Part shown: positions 1-6,802 of the stretch, piece by piece | Layout: every line of letters begins with the position of its first letter | How positions within the stretch are numbered: the first letter of the stretch is position 1 | Assembly: GCA_015228895.1 (NCBI GenBank) | Contig: JADGCR010000101.1 | Coordinates: 1 to 7,768 of the forward strand | DNA: 7,768 nucleotides | Source of the DNA: Magnetococcales bacterium | GTDB lineage: Bacteria > Pseudomonadota > Magnetococcia > Magnetococcales > Magnetaquicoccaceae | Reading direction: 5' to 3' | Translations under genes and position numbers: made by a program | Notes under the pieces: generated by a model | Databases searched by the model: none | What the model saw: the letters and a program-made list of their open reading frames with translations, nothing else | Told to the model about the DNA's origin: nothing

Positions 1-171
1 TTGGAGAAGAGAGGCAAAAAAGGAGAGTCCTGGAGCCAGAAAAGGCAATGGGAGGGCAACAACGGGTGCAGTGTGTTCTCCGTCGTTGTTTGCTAACCTT
101 TGAATTTGTTTGGAGATTTCGGCAGGGTGTGCCGGAGGTTCGATAACTGAAGAATGCGAGTAAAAACTAAA
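1..171. other. Sequence beyond the tRNA 3' end, no supported gene
   Basis: This 171-base stretch is less GC-rich than the rest and has a purine-rich plus strand at its left end. On the minus strand one frame stays open from the tRNA to the window edge. It reads as a helical-looking segment (PAEISKQIQRLANNDGE) and then a Pro/Leu/Ala-rich hydrophobic run. However, it contains no ATG or GTG, and no ribosome binding site. I recognise no family in any frame. A real gene could only be judged with sequence left of the window. Confidence 0.3.
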
Positions 172-261
172 TGGCGGAGGAGCAGGGATTCGAACCCTGG
201 GTGGGGTTGCCCCCACAACGATTTTCGAGACCGTCCCATTCAACCGCTCTGGAACTCCTCC
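172..261 (-). tRNA. tRNA-Ser (anticodon CGA)
   Basis: Read on the minus strand, this folds as a complete class II tRNA that decodes the serine codon UCG. The acceptor stem GGAGGAG pairs with CTCCTCC, followed by discriminator G and an encoded CCA (174-172). The anticodon stem ACGGT/ATCGT closes the loop CTCGAAA, which places CGA at positions 34-36. The long variable arm GTGGGG-GCAA-CCCCAC is diagnostic of tRNA-Ser (or Leu/bacterial Tyr), and the T arm is CAGGG/CCCTG around TTCGAAT. From memory it closely resembles the E. coli CGA serine tRNA. All arms pair, so it looks functional. It is transcribed away from the rest of the window, downstream of and in the same direction as the oxidase-like gene, and appears to have its own promoter. 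A T-rich run follows the CCA, but I see no hairpin terminator. Confidence 0.97.
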
Positions 262-274
262 GCACTCCAGACAG

Positions 275-304
275 AATGTACTCCAATTCAAACGCATCTG
301 ACAA
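275..304 (-). promoter_or_regulatory. Candidate sigma-70-type promoter for tRNA-Ser
   Basis: On the minus strand a TTGTCA box (304-299, 5/6 to TTGACA) is followed after 18 nt by TACATT (280-275, 4/6 to TATAAT). A start about 7 nt further on would fall near 268, only a few bases before the mature tRNA 5' end at 261. That short leader is what one expects for a tRNA transcription unit. The element lies entirely between the oxidase-like stop codon (334) and the tRNA. It is inferred from consensus matches only. Confidence 0.42.
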
Positions 305-333
305 CCTCCGCAGGTGATCTGATTTAAAAAAAA

Positions 334-1701
334 TCACAATTGACCCTCTGGTCTGTGCCGACGAATGGCCCGAAAGCAGATCACCAGGAACAGGATGCCT
401 CCAAGCACGGCAATCAGACCACCCGCTCCGGTCAAGCCCATGGCCAGTTTCTTGGAGATCGTCTCCAGGCCCTGGGCGGCGCCTGCGGTTTTGCGCTGCA
501 CACCCAGCATGCCAGACCAAGCCAAGCCAAAAACATGCAACAACGAACCACCTCCATACGCAAACAACTGCCAGACCGCCAAACGTCCTGCGACAGACCG
601 GAATCCCAACCGGGGAAGCAACAGATAGGTCAACCCCATATAGGCCACCGTCACCGCAACAATCGATCCATGATAATGGGACGGAATGGTCACATTGACC
701 CCCTGAATCAAAAAACCAATCACCCCTCCCACTCCAAACAATACGACAGACAACAACAAGGCCACCCGGAACGGTCGCAAGGCGGGGTCGGCAGGGGCGG
801 TGCGCAGACTCAAAACCACCGCCAATCCCACAGGCAAGGCGGCCACACCCCCTCCATATTTCATCAAATCCGCAAAGCCGATCTGAAATCCAGGTTCCCC
901 CGGTCGAAACTGCACATGCAACCATACAGCGTAAACAATCGGCAAGGCACCCAACAATAGAATCAAGGCCCCAACCCTGGGCGTCAAATCCACCCGCCCA
1001 CCCGCTCCACTGGCCAGCCAAAGCCACACCACCACCAACAACTGCGTATGGGTGAACTGCAACAGATGTCCACCCCCCCAAAACACGGCCTCATAATACA
1101 GTACCGCCTCATGAACACGGGGGGTGGCGACGAAACTCCATATCCACGAACCAAGGGAGATCAATAAAATCAACAAACCACTGCGCAAACCAAACTGCAG
1201 TACCCCGGACCCGCGGGACCAACCATCGGAAACACGACCAGCCAGCAATCCATAACCGGCCATGACCCCGCTCCCGGTCAGAAACAACAGCAAACCCAGA
1301 AAAAAGGCCCCATTCTCCAACACCGGCACATAGTTGTTCATGTACGGCGCGTCCACCCCCAAAAACGGGGAAAAGGTGATCAACACCGCTCCAACTCCCG
1401 CCACCCCCAAGGCCACCAAACCGATCCGCCCCCCTCCATCCGCCAGATTCAGGCTGGCCAGAAAACCAGCAAAAGCCAAAAACCAAACCAGTACGGACAA
1501 ATCCACATGGATCACCAGCGCCGTCTTGAACGATCCGGTCCAGGGCAGCAGGGTGTGCAACCACGGAGTGCGGGCGATCAGAATCAAGATGACCACCAAT
1601 CCCGCGCCAATCAATGAATACAACGCCAGATACAACCATCCCACCGCCAATCGACGGGCAGTCCCGGCGGGCACAGGCAAGAAAAATGCATTTTCAGACA
1701 T
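334..1701 (-). CDS. Heme-copper oxidase / nitric oxide reductase-like subunit I, atypical
   Basis: This 455-residue integral membrane protein has about 12 hydrophobic helices, the core number of heme-copper oxidase subunit I (CcoN/NorB superfamily). Haem-ligand-type histidines sit where expected: His65 in helix 2 (IHVDLSVLVW), His212 in helix 6 (WGGGHLLQF), and His342/His344 in helix 10 (SHYHGS). The motif GMLGVQRKTAG (397-407) also resembles the late loop of subunit I proteins. The active site is unusual. Helix 7 shows a single His262 (VWLHVQF) rather than a His-His pair, and the helix-6 His is followed by LLQF rather than PEVY. Function could be oxygen or nitric oxide reduction, or a degenerate relative; the sequence alone does not decide. 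I chose the ATG at 1701 because GGGAGA precedes it by about 8 nt. An in-frame ATG at 1821 would add 40 residues unlike the family. No subunit II or cytochrome c gene is adjacent. Confidence 0.85.
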   Translation of the reverse strand: MSENAFFLPVPAGTARRLAVGWLYLALYSLIGAGLVVILILIARTPWLHTLLPWTGSFKTALVIHVDLSVLVWFLAFAGFLASLNLADGGGRIGLVALGVAGVGAVLITFSPFLGVDAPYMNNYVPVLENGAFFLGLLLFLTGSGVMAGYGLLAGRVSDGWSRGSGVLQFGLRSGLLILLISLGSWIWSFVATPRVHEAVLYYEAVFWGGGHLLQFTHTQLLVVVWLWLASGAGGRVDLTPRVGALILLLGALPIVYAVWLHVQFRPGEPGFQIGFADLMKYGGGVAALPVGLAVVLSLRTAPADPALRPFRVALLLSVVLFGVGGVIGFLIQGVNVTIPSHYHGSIVAVTVAYMGLTYLLLPRLGFRSVAGRLAVWQLFAYGGGSLLHVFGLAWSGMLGVQRKTAGAAQGLETISKKLAMGLTGAGGLIAVLGGILFLVICFRAIRRHRPEGQL

Positions 1702-1741
1702 TTCCCAATCTCCCAAAACAGCTCTGCAAGGGCAAAACTCA

Positions 1742-1770
1742 ATCATAGCGCACTCTTTTCCACTTGTCCC
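1742..1770 (-). promoter_or_regulatory. Candidate promoter of the oxidase-like gene
   Basis: On the minus strand GGGACA (1770-1765, 4/6 to the -35 consensus) stands exactly 17 nt from TATGAT (1747-1742, 5/6 to the -10 consensus). A start near 1735 would give a leader of about 35 nt carrying the GGGAGA ribosome binding site at 1714-1709. This supports 1701 as the translation start, because the alternative upstream ATGs would lie in or before the promoter. I found no convincing FNR-type TTGAT-N4-ATCAA box nearby. Consensus-based inference only. Confidence 0.4.
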
Positions 1771-1843
1771 CCCCGCATCGCAAGACAAGGGCACACCTCT
1801 TGCTTCACTCCCCGCACACACCCGGAACAGAGGTGTCGCTTTA

Positions 1844-1872
1844 TTGACATTTTCACCGTTTACAGAAATGAA
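1844..1872 (+). promoter_or_regulatory. gapR: Candidate promoter of gapR (-35 strong, -10 weak)
   Basis: A perfect TTGACA lies at 1844-1849, about 40 nt before the gapR start. At 17 nt spacing the -10 position reads AATGAA, a poor 3/6 match, so the element would need an activator or a different sigma factor if it is real. The -35 box overlaps an interrupted dyad, TGTC-N8-GACA (1834-1849), which might be a regulator site or chance. AAGGAG at 1875-1880, 6 nt before the ATG, is a clear ribosome binding site. Confidence 0.28.
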
Positions 1873-1886
1873 TCAAGGAGTCTCCC

Positions 1887-2165
1887 ATGCCCCAGACCCA
1901 CACCCACACCGCTTCCCGTCCCACCGAATATCAAGGCATCGCCGGAGATGTGCTCATGCAGTATTTCGAGCGCATCGAACGCCTGGAAGAAGAAAAAGTC
2001 GCCATTGCCGATGATATCAAATCGGTCTTTCTGGACGCCAAAAGCAATGGCTTCGATGTCAAAACCATGCGCGAGATCCTGAAAATCCGGAAAATGGAAC
2101 GGGCAGCCCTGGAAGAACAGGAAGCGATGATCCATCTTTATCGGGAAGCCATCGGCATGCATTGA
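1887..2165 (+). CDS. gapR: GapR-family nucleoid-associated protein (DUF2312/UPF0335)
   Basis: This 92-residue protein matches the GapR family along its length. Residues 22-47 form a long charged coiled-coil helix (FERIERLEEEKVAIADDIK). Then comes the family segment AKSNGFDVKTMREILKIRKM (51-70) with basic residues that in GapR contact DNA, and a short C-terminal helix ending near LYREAIG. GapR of Caulobacter is a small dimer/tetramer that clamps AT-rich, overtwisted DNA ahead of replication and transcription and helps topoisomerases. That role is known for the family and only inferred here. Length is typical. The first 17 residues are not conserved in the family and include a HTHTHT run. The start is fixed by AAGGAG at 1875-1880. 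It is divergent from the oxidase-like gene, with no clear functional link to either neighbour. The family's main home is the Alphaproteobacteria, which is the best taxonomic clue in the window. Confidence 0.93.
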   Translation: MPQTHTHTASRPTEYQGIAGDVLMQYFERIERLEEEKVAIADDIKSVFLDAKSNGFDVKTMREILKIRKMERAALEEQEAMIHLYREAIGMH

Positions 2166-2172
2166 CCCCGCC

Positions 2173-2222
2173 GTGCCGCCGCGGAACGATCCACCACGGA
2201 ACCGGACCCGCGGCGGCGCTTT
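2173..2222 (+). terminator. Strong GC hairpin, probable gapR terminator
   Basis: A perfect 10-bp inverted repeat, GCCGCCGCGG (2175-2184) with CCGCGGCGGC (2208-2217), begins 9 nt after the gapR stop. A G-U pair and a G-C pair (2173-2174 with 2218-2219) extend it to 12 bp. The loop is 23 nt and the 3' side is followed by TTT then CTC, a short, imperfect T-tract. In the plus direction this could be an intrinsic terminator, or a hairpin that reduces read-through or stabilises the gapR message. It also lies 35-40 nt upstream of the next gene. Confidence 0.5.
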
Positions 2223-2256
2223 CTCCCAACTCGAAAAACAATGAAATGGCCCAGGC

Positions 2257-3348
2257 ATGACCCTCTCCACCGATCTGCTGTTCGAACCGGTTCAACTCGG
2301 CTCTCTCCACCTCCCCAACCGGGTGGTCATGGCGCCCATGACCCGCAGCCAATCTCCCAACGGCGTACCCACCGACCAGGTGGCGGACTACTATGCCAGA
2401 CGCGCCGCCAATGGGGTGGGACTGATCATCACCGAGGGGGTGCTCATCGATGATCCGGCGGCCGGGGGGTATCCGAACTGCCCCTTGATGTACGGCGACG
2501 CCCCGCTGACAGGCTGGCGCAAGGTGATCGACGCGGTGCACGCGACCGGAAGTCGCATCATGCCACAAATCTGGCATGTGGGAGAAGTCCATCATCTGGG
2601 ACAACCTCCCAATCCGGAACACCCGGGTCTGGGGCCCTCGGAGGTATGGGATGGGGACCGGCTCCTGGTGCGGGCCATGTCGGAAGAAACCGACATCCCC
2701 CGCATCATCGACGCCTATGCTGCCGCGGCGCGCAATGCCAGGGATACCGGTTTCGACGGCGTGGAAATCCACGGCGCCCATGGCTATCTCATCGACCAGT
2801 TTCTCTGGGAGAGAACCAACACACGCACCGACAAGTATGGCGGCAATTTCGCCAACCGTCTCCGCTTCGCCGTGGAGGTGGTGGCGGCCACCCGGTCCGC
2901 AGTCGGAGCGGATTTTCCGATCCTGTTCCGTTTCTCCCAATGGAAACCGCAGGATTACCAGACCCGTCTGGTGGACTCCCCGGAGGGACTGGCGGAACTG
3001 CTCCTGCCATTGAAACAGGCCGGGGTGGATATTTTCCACGCCAGCAACCGACGTTACCAGGATCCGGAATTCCCCGGCTCCTCGCTGAATCTGGCGGGTT
3101 GGACCAAACAGCTCACCCACTGTCCCACCATCACGGTTGGCAGCATCGGTCTGGATGATCTCTCCTGGTCCAAGGCCGATCCCACGGGCATCGATCCCCT
3201 GCTGGAGCGACTGGCGCGGAACGAATTCGATCTGGTCGCCGTGGGTCGGGCACTGCTCGCGGACCCCGCCTGGGCGCGCAAGATCCGTCAAGGGGCGTTC
3301 CAGGAGTTGATCCCCTATCGCAAGGAGATGCTGCAGCGTCTGGATTGA
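2257..3348 (+). CDS. Old Yellow Enzyme family NAD(P)H:flavin oxidoreductase (alkene reductase)
   Basis: This 363-residue protein has the FMN-binding TIM barrel of the Old Yellow Enzyme family, at the usual length and apparently complete. Visible landmarks are NRVVMAPMTR (21-30) at the end of strand 1, QIWHVG (104-109), HGAHGYLIDQFL (172-183) and RTDKYGG (190-196). Near the C-terminus, DLVAVGRALLADP (325-337) is the phosphate-binding end of the barrel. His172 and His175 occupy the substrate-binding His/Asn pair and Tyr177 the proton-donor tyrosine of OYE1. Family members take hydride from NAD(P)H onto FMN and reduce activated C=C bonds, nitro compounds or nitrate esters; the substrate here cannot be told. 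There is no N-terminal signal, so it should be cytosolic. The start at 2257 fits the family N-terminus (LFEPVQLGSL), but I see no good Shine-Dalgarno sequence before it. It shares no obvious pathway with gapR or the kinase operon. Confidence 0.93.
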   Translation: MTLSTDLLFEPVQLGSLHLPNRVVMAPMTRSQSPNGVPTDQVADYYARRAANGVGLIITEGVLIDDPAAGGYPNCPLMYGDAPLTGWRKVIDAVHATGSRIMPQIWHVGEVHHLGQPPNPEHPGLGPSEVWDGDRLLVRAMSEETDIPRIIDAYAAAARNARDTGFDGVEIHGAHGYLIDQFLWERTNTRTDKYGGNFANRLRFAVEVVAATRSAVGADFPILFRFSQWKPQDYQTRLVDSPEGLAELLLPLKQAGVDIFHASNRRYQDPEFPGSSLNLAGWTKQLTHCPTITVGSIGLDDLSWSKADPTGIDPLLERLARNEFDLVAVGRALLADPAWARKIRQGAFQELIPYRKEMLQRLD

Positions 3349-3382
3349 CACTCCCCTCCGACAGCGATGCATGCAAAAAGCC

Positions 3383-3411
3383 TGTACATTTTTTCACGTC
3401 CAGGTTATGGT
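3383..3411 (+). promoter_or_regulatory. Candidate promoter of the kinase operon
   Basis: In the 118-bp gap before the kinase gene, TGTACA (3383-3388, 4/6) and TATGGT (3406-3411, 4/6) are separated by exactly 17 nt. A start near 3418 would give a leader of about 50 nt. Both boxes are imperfect, so the call is tentative. A 6-bp dyad overlaps the end of the -10 box and the predicted start, and is listed separately. Confidence 0.3.
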
Positions 3412-3430
3412 AAACCCATGATTTGTTTAC
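3410..3430 (+). promoter_or_regulatory. Inverted repeat GTAAAC-N9-GTTTAC, possible operator
   Basis: A perfect 6-bp dyad, GTAAAC at 3410-3415 and GTTTAC at 3425-3430, spans the end of the candidate -10 box and the likely transcription start. The half-sites are 15 bp apart centre to centre, about one and a half helical turns. This could be a repressor site for the signalling operon, a weak RNA hairpin, or chance. I do not recognise it as a named operator. Confidence 0.22.
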
Positions 3431-3454
3431 ATGCCACCCAATCCTAGTTGGGAC

Positions 3455-3459
3455 AGGAG
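3455..3459 (+). promoter_or_regulatory. Ribosome binding site that sets the kinase start
   Basis: AGGAG lies 7 nt before the ATG at 3467, an ideal spacing. The longer in-frame start at 3431 has no Shine-Dalgarno sequence before it, and this AGGAG would then be inside the coding region. The 12 extra residues it would add are polar and precede a normal membrane-anchor N-terminus. I therefore start the kinase at 3467. Confidence 0.75.
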
Positions 3460-3466
3460 TCGATCG

Positions 3467-6400
3467 ATGGGTTTCTTGAGCATTCGCGCATGGCCGCTCC
3501 TGACCTTGCTTGTCATTCCTTTCACCTTGTTGATTTTTCTGGCCGGAGGTGTCTCCGGGTATCTCTCCTACACCACCGGACAACAGGCGGTTCAGGAACT
3601 CACCCAGCGTCTGATGACCGAGACCAGCGGACGGATTCAGTCCCATATCCAGTCATTCTTCAAAATCCCCCCCTCGTTGGTCTCCCTGAACTCCAAGATG
3701 TGGCACAGCCTCGTTGACGGACACAAGAACTATCAGGAGGTGGAACGCATTTTCTTTCATCAGACCAACGAATTCCAGGTCCGCAGCGTCTTTTTCGGGG
3801 ACGAAAAGGGACGGGGCGTGGCGGTGTTCCGGGAAAATGACGGCTCCTTCCAATCCAGAATCATCCTGGATCCCCCCAAAAGGATCTTTTATCCGTTGGA
3901 TGGTCTGGGCAACCATCTGGCACCGATCCGGGAGATCGAATGGGACCCCAGACCCAGACCCTGGTATGTGGGCGCCATCAAGCTTGACCGTCCGGTCTGG
4001 AGTCCGGTCTACACCTTCACCGACGGTGTGTTGGGCATCACCGTCTCCCGCATGTTCAAGGAACCCGGAAAACCGCCCCTGGGCGTGATCGGAGTGGACC
4101 TGGATCTCAAATTCATCAGTGATTTTCTGCGTTCCCTCACCATCAGTCCCTCTGGTCAGGCGTTCATCCTGGAACCGGATGGTGCGTTCATGGCGGTCTC
4201 CTCCAACGACCCGTTGTCCATCCATATGCCCAACCAGGAGACGCTCCAGCGGGTCACCTGGGAGAACATCCAAAATCCCGCTCTCCAGGAGACCATCCAG
4301 GCCGCCCGCAAAAAATTCGGCAACACCATCAAGATCAACCAGCCCCAATCCTTGTCCATTCAACATCAGGGTCAAAAAATCGATATCCGCCTCACCCCGT
4401 TTCAGGATGAATTCGGGCTGGATCTGATCGTGGGCGTGATGATCCCGGAACAGGATTTCATGGTGCGCATTTCCGAAAACGCCAAACACTCCTTCCAGGT
4501 CACTCTGTTCATGCTGACCCTCTCCCTGATCCTGGGGTTCATTTTTTCCCGCAGCATCGCCCATCCCATCCATCAACTGGCCGAGGCCTCGAAAAAAATG
4601 GCCGGCGGGGATTATCAGCAGACCATCGACGTGCCCTGGAGCCAGGAGTTGATCATCCTTTCCCATGCCTTCACCCTCATGGCCCAGCAGGTCTGGCACA
4701 CCATCAAGGCGTTGGAGAACCTCAACCTGGAGTTGGAGGTGCGGGTATCGCAGCGCACCGCGGATCTGGCGGCCGCCAAGATCAAGGCCGAGGAGGCCAC
4801 CCGCTCGAAAAGTCAATTCCTGGCCAACATGAGCCATGAAATCCGCAGCCCAATGAACGCCATCATCGGCATGACCGATCTGGTCCTGCAGGGCGAAGTC
4901 CCGGAGGAGCATCGGGAATACCTGAAAATCATCCAGACCTCCGGCGAATCCCTGCTCTCCCTGATCAACAGCATCCTGGATTTTTCCAAGATCGAGGCCG
5001 GCAAGCTGGAGATCGACCCGGTTCCCTTCAACCTGAGAAATCTGCTGGAGGAGTCCACCGACGCCCTGGCCGTTTCCGCCGCCAAAAAGGGGTTGGAAAT
5101 CCTGTGCGACATCCGGCCCAACGTCCCGGAGGAACTCACCGGCGATTCGTTGCGTCTGCGACAGATTCTCATCAATCTGGTCAACAACGGCATCAAGTTC
5201 ACCAGTTGCGGCGAGATCGTCATCCGGGTCGCCAACAATACCCCACCCACCCACGCCGAAGCCGCGACCTCCGCGCAACTCCATTTCTCGGTCAGCGATA
5301 CCGGTATCGGCATTCCCAACGAGAAGCTCGCCGCCATTTTCGACGATTTCTCCCAGGCTGACCAAACCACCACCCGCAAGTTCGGCGGGACCGGATTGGG
5401 GCTGACCATCAGCAAGCGGTTGGTGGAGTTGATGGGGGGACGCATCTGGGTGGAAAGTGAACTGGGCAAGGGGAGTGTGTTCAATTTCCTGCTCCCCCTG
5501 CCCATCCGGCAACCCGCCAGTGTCTCGACTGCCGCCCTGCAGGTACCGGATCTGGCCAGCATGCGCGTGCTGGTGGTGGAGTCCAACGAAACGGTCCGTC
5601 GCGCCCTGGCGGATCTTTTGTCCCAGTTGGGAGTCACGGTCACCGTGGCGGAAAACAGTCTGGAGGCCATTCACAGCTATCAGAACGCCGCCCGCAATCA
5701 CAATCCCTTCGTCCTGGCGTTGATCAACAGTCAATTGCCGGATCTGGGAGGCACCGAACTGGTGAAACGGGCGGGCAACGATCCCGATTGGAGCGGCAAG
5801 TTTCTGGTCATGCTCTCCGCCACCCATCGGATGGACGACAAGCAGGCTTTCCTGAACCTGGGTGTGGCCGAAGTCCTCAGAAAACCGATCAAGAAGCGTC
5901 CCTTGTTGCACGCCATACTGCGCGCCATCGGTCAGGACGTCAGTTCGCACAACGAGGAGAAAAGCCCTCTGCTCCTGAAAAAGCGCACTCCCCGACCTCT
6001 GCACATCCTGGTGGCGGATGATCAACGGATCAACCAGAAACTGGCCGTGGACTCGCTCACCCGCATCGGTCATCGCACCACCACCGCCGAAAACGGCAGG
6101 GAGGTGTTGAAACTCCTGGCCTCGACCCCGTTCGACATCATCCTCATGGACGTGCAAATGCCGGAGATGGATGGATTCCTGGCCACCAGGGCGATTCGCG
6201 CCGGCGAGGTTCCCGACATCAATCCGAACATCCCCATCGTGGCCGTGACCGCCAACGCCATGAAGGAGGATGAAAAGCTCTGTCTGGCGGCGGGCATGGA
6301 CGATTTCCTGAGCAAGCCGTTCAAACCCGCGGCGCTTTGGGAGGTGGTGGAGCGGATCGCCGCCCGTTTCGGGCTGTTCCAGAATGGTCGTGAGGAAGTT

Positions 6401-6802
6401 CCTGCCTGGTTGCGCAAAAAGATGTTCCGCAAACCGGAAACCCTTCAGGCGATACGGGAAACCGACGTGGCGATCCTGGCCAGGCGTCAGACCTTCCTGA
6501 CGGATATCCTGCCGGAGACCAGCGCTCTCCGGGCCGCCGTCTCCGCCGAGGCGTGGTTGCAGGCGCAGGAGCATGCCCGCACGATCAAGGATGCGGCCGG
6601 TTTCATTGGCGCGGCGGAGTTGAAAAACGCCACCTTCAAGCTCATACTCGCCATGCGGGGTACGGACAAGGAGAAGATTCTTCTCAACCTCGCCCTGCTC
6701 CTTACGGAAATGGAACAGCTGCAATCCACGCTGTCGGACGAACAAAAAACGCGCAACCCACAGGGAGATGAGTTGAATGAAGATCCTGATAGCGGACGAT
6801 GA
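3467..6802 (+). CDS. dCache hybrid histidine kinase with pseudo-receiver and degenerate Hpt
   Basis: This is an inner-membrane sensor kinase of 1111 residues. In order it has TM1 (about 8-30), a periplasmic dCache-type ligand-binding region (about 40-335; landmark DPRPRPWY at 160-167) and TM2 (about 343-361). These are followed by HAMP (about 362-414), a coiled-coil linker and HisKA with phospho-His457 (MSHEIRSPMN). The HATPase domain has its N box at 570-579, DTGIGIP at 611-617 and GGTGLGL at 640-646. REC1 (about 699-818) lacks the phosphoacceptor: Asn754 is at the Asp position and the acidic pocket reads Glu-Ser (705-706), though Lys806 remains. REC2 (about 845-967) is intact with Asp851, Asp852, Asp895, Thr928 and Lys950. 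A C-terminal Hpt-like helical domain (about 1003-1092) has the phospho-site as Arg1038-TIKD in place of His-xLKG. The kinase core and REC2 look active. The ligand is unknown; cache domains commonly bind small metabolites such as amino or organic acids. Its 3' end overlaps the REC-Hpt gene. Confidence 0.95.
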   Translation: MGFLSIRAWPLLTLLVIPFTLLIFLAGGVSGYLSYTTGQQAVQELTQRLMTETSGRIQSHIQSFFKIPPSLVSLNSKMWHSLVDGHKNYQEVERIFFHQTNEFQVRSVFFGDEKGRGVAVFRENDGSFQSRIILDPPKRIFYPLDGLGNHLAPIREIEWDPRPRPWYVGAIKLDRPVWSPVYTFTDGVLGITVSRMFKEPGKPPLGVIGVDLDLKFISDFLRSLTISPSGQAFILEPDGAFMAVSSNDPLSIHMPNQETLQRVTWENIQNPALQETIQAARKKFGNTIKINQPQSLSIQHQGQKIDIRLTPFQDEFGLDLIVGVMIPEQDFMVRISENAKHSFQVTLFMLTLSLILGFIFSRSIAHPIHQLAEASKKMAGGDYQQTIDVPWSQELIILSHAFTLMAQQVWHTIKALENLNLELEVRVSQRTADLAAAKIKAEEATRSKSQFLANMSHEIRSPMNAIIGMTDLVLQGEVPEEHREYLKIIQTSGESLLSLINSILDFSKIEAGKLEIDPVPFNLRNLLEESTDALAVSAAKKGLEILCDIRPNVPEELTGDSLRLRQILINLVNNGIKFTSCGEIVIRVANNTPPTHAEAATSAQLHFSVSDTGIGIPNEKLAAIFDDFSQADQTTTRKFGGTGLGLTISKRLVELMGGRIWVESELGKGSVFNFLLPLPIRQPASVSTAALQVPDLASMRVLVVESNETVRRALADLLSQLGVTVTVAENSLEAIHSYQNAARNHNPFVLALINSQLPDLGGTELVKRAGNDPDWSGKFLVMLSATHRMDDKQAFLNLGVAEVLRKPIKKRPLLHAILRAIGQDVSSHNEEKSPLLLKKRTPRPLHILVADDQRINQKLAVDSLTRIGHRTTTAENGREVLKLLASTPFDIILMDVQMPEMDGFLATRAIRAGEVPDINPNIPIVAVTANAMKEDEKLCLAAGMDDFLSKPFKPAALWEVVERIAARFGLFQNGREEVPAWLRKKMFRKPETLQAIRETDVAILARRQTFLTDILPETSALRAAVSAEAWLQAQEHARTIKDAAGFIGAAELKNATFKLILAMRGTDKEKILLNLALLLTEMEQLQSTLSDEQKTRNPQGDELNEDPDSGR

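Noticed and set aside
320..336. TGATTT-A5-AAATCA dyad at the end of the oxidase-like gene, considered as a terminator
   Set aside because: The stem is only six mostly A-T pairs, it overlaps the stop codon, and no T-tract follows it in the minus direction.
312..385. Nine-base inverted match (GGTGATCTG near 313 and CAGATCACC near 377)
   Set aside because: It is short and widely spaced, one arm is inside coding sequence, and it is compatible with chance.
340..960. Plus-strand open frame opposite the oxidase-like gene
   Set aside because: Its composition is Gln-, Arg-, His- and Asn-rich with no motif. The minus strand encodes a coherent 12-helix membrane protein.
1702..1821. N-terminal extension of the oxidase-like gene to an ATG at 1821
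   Set aside because: The added 40 residues are Cys/Gly-rich and unlike the family. The candidate promoter falls inside this stretch, and the ATG at 1701 has a good ribosome binding site.
2059..3372. Long minus-strand open frame opposite gapR's end and the flavin oxidoreductase
   Set aside because: It overlaps two genes with clear family motifs on the plus strand, has no family resemblance itself, and would span the strong hairpin.
3431..3466. Upstream ATG at 3431 as the kinase start
   Set aside because: No Shine-Dalgarno precedes it, while the ATG at 3467 has AGGAG at ideal spacing and gives a normal membrane-anchor N-terminus.
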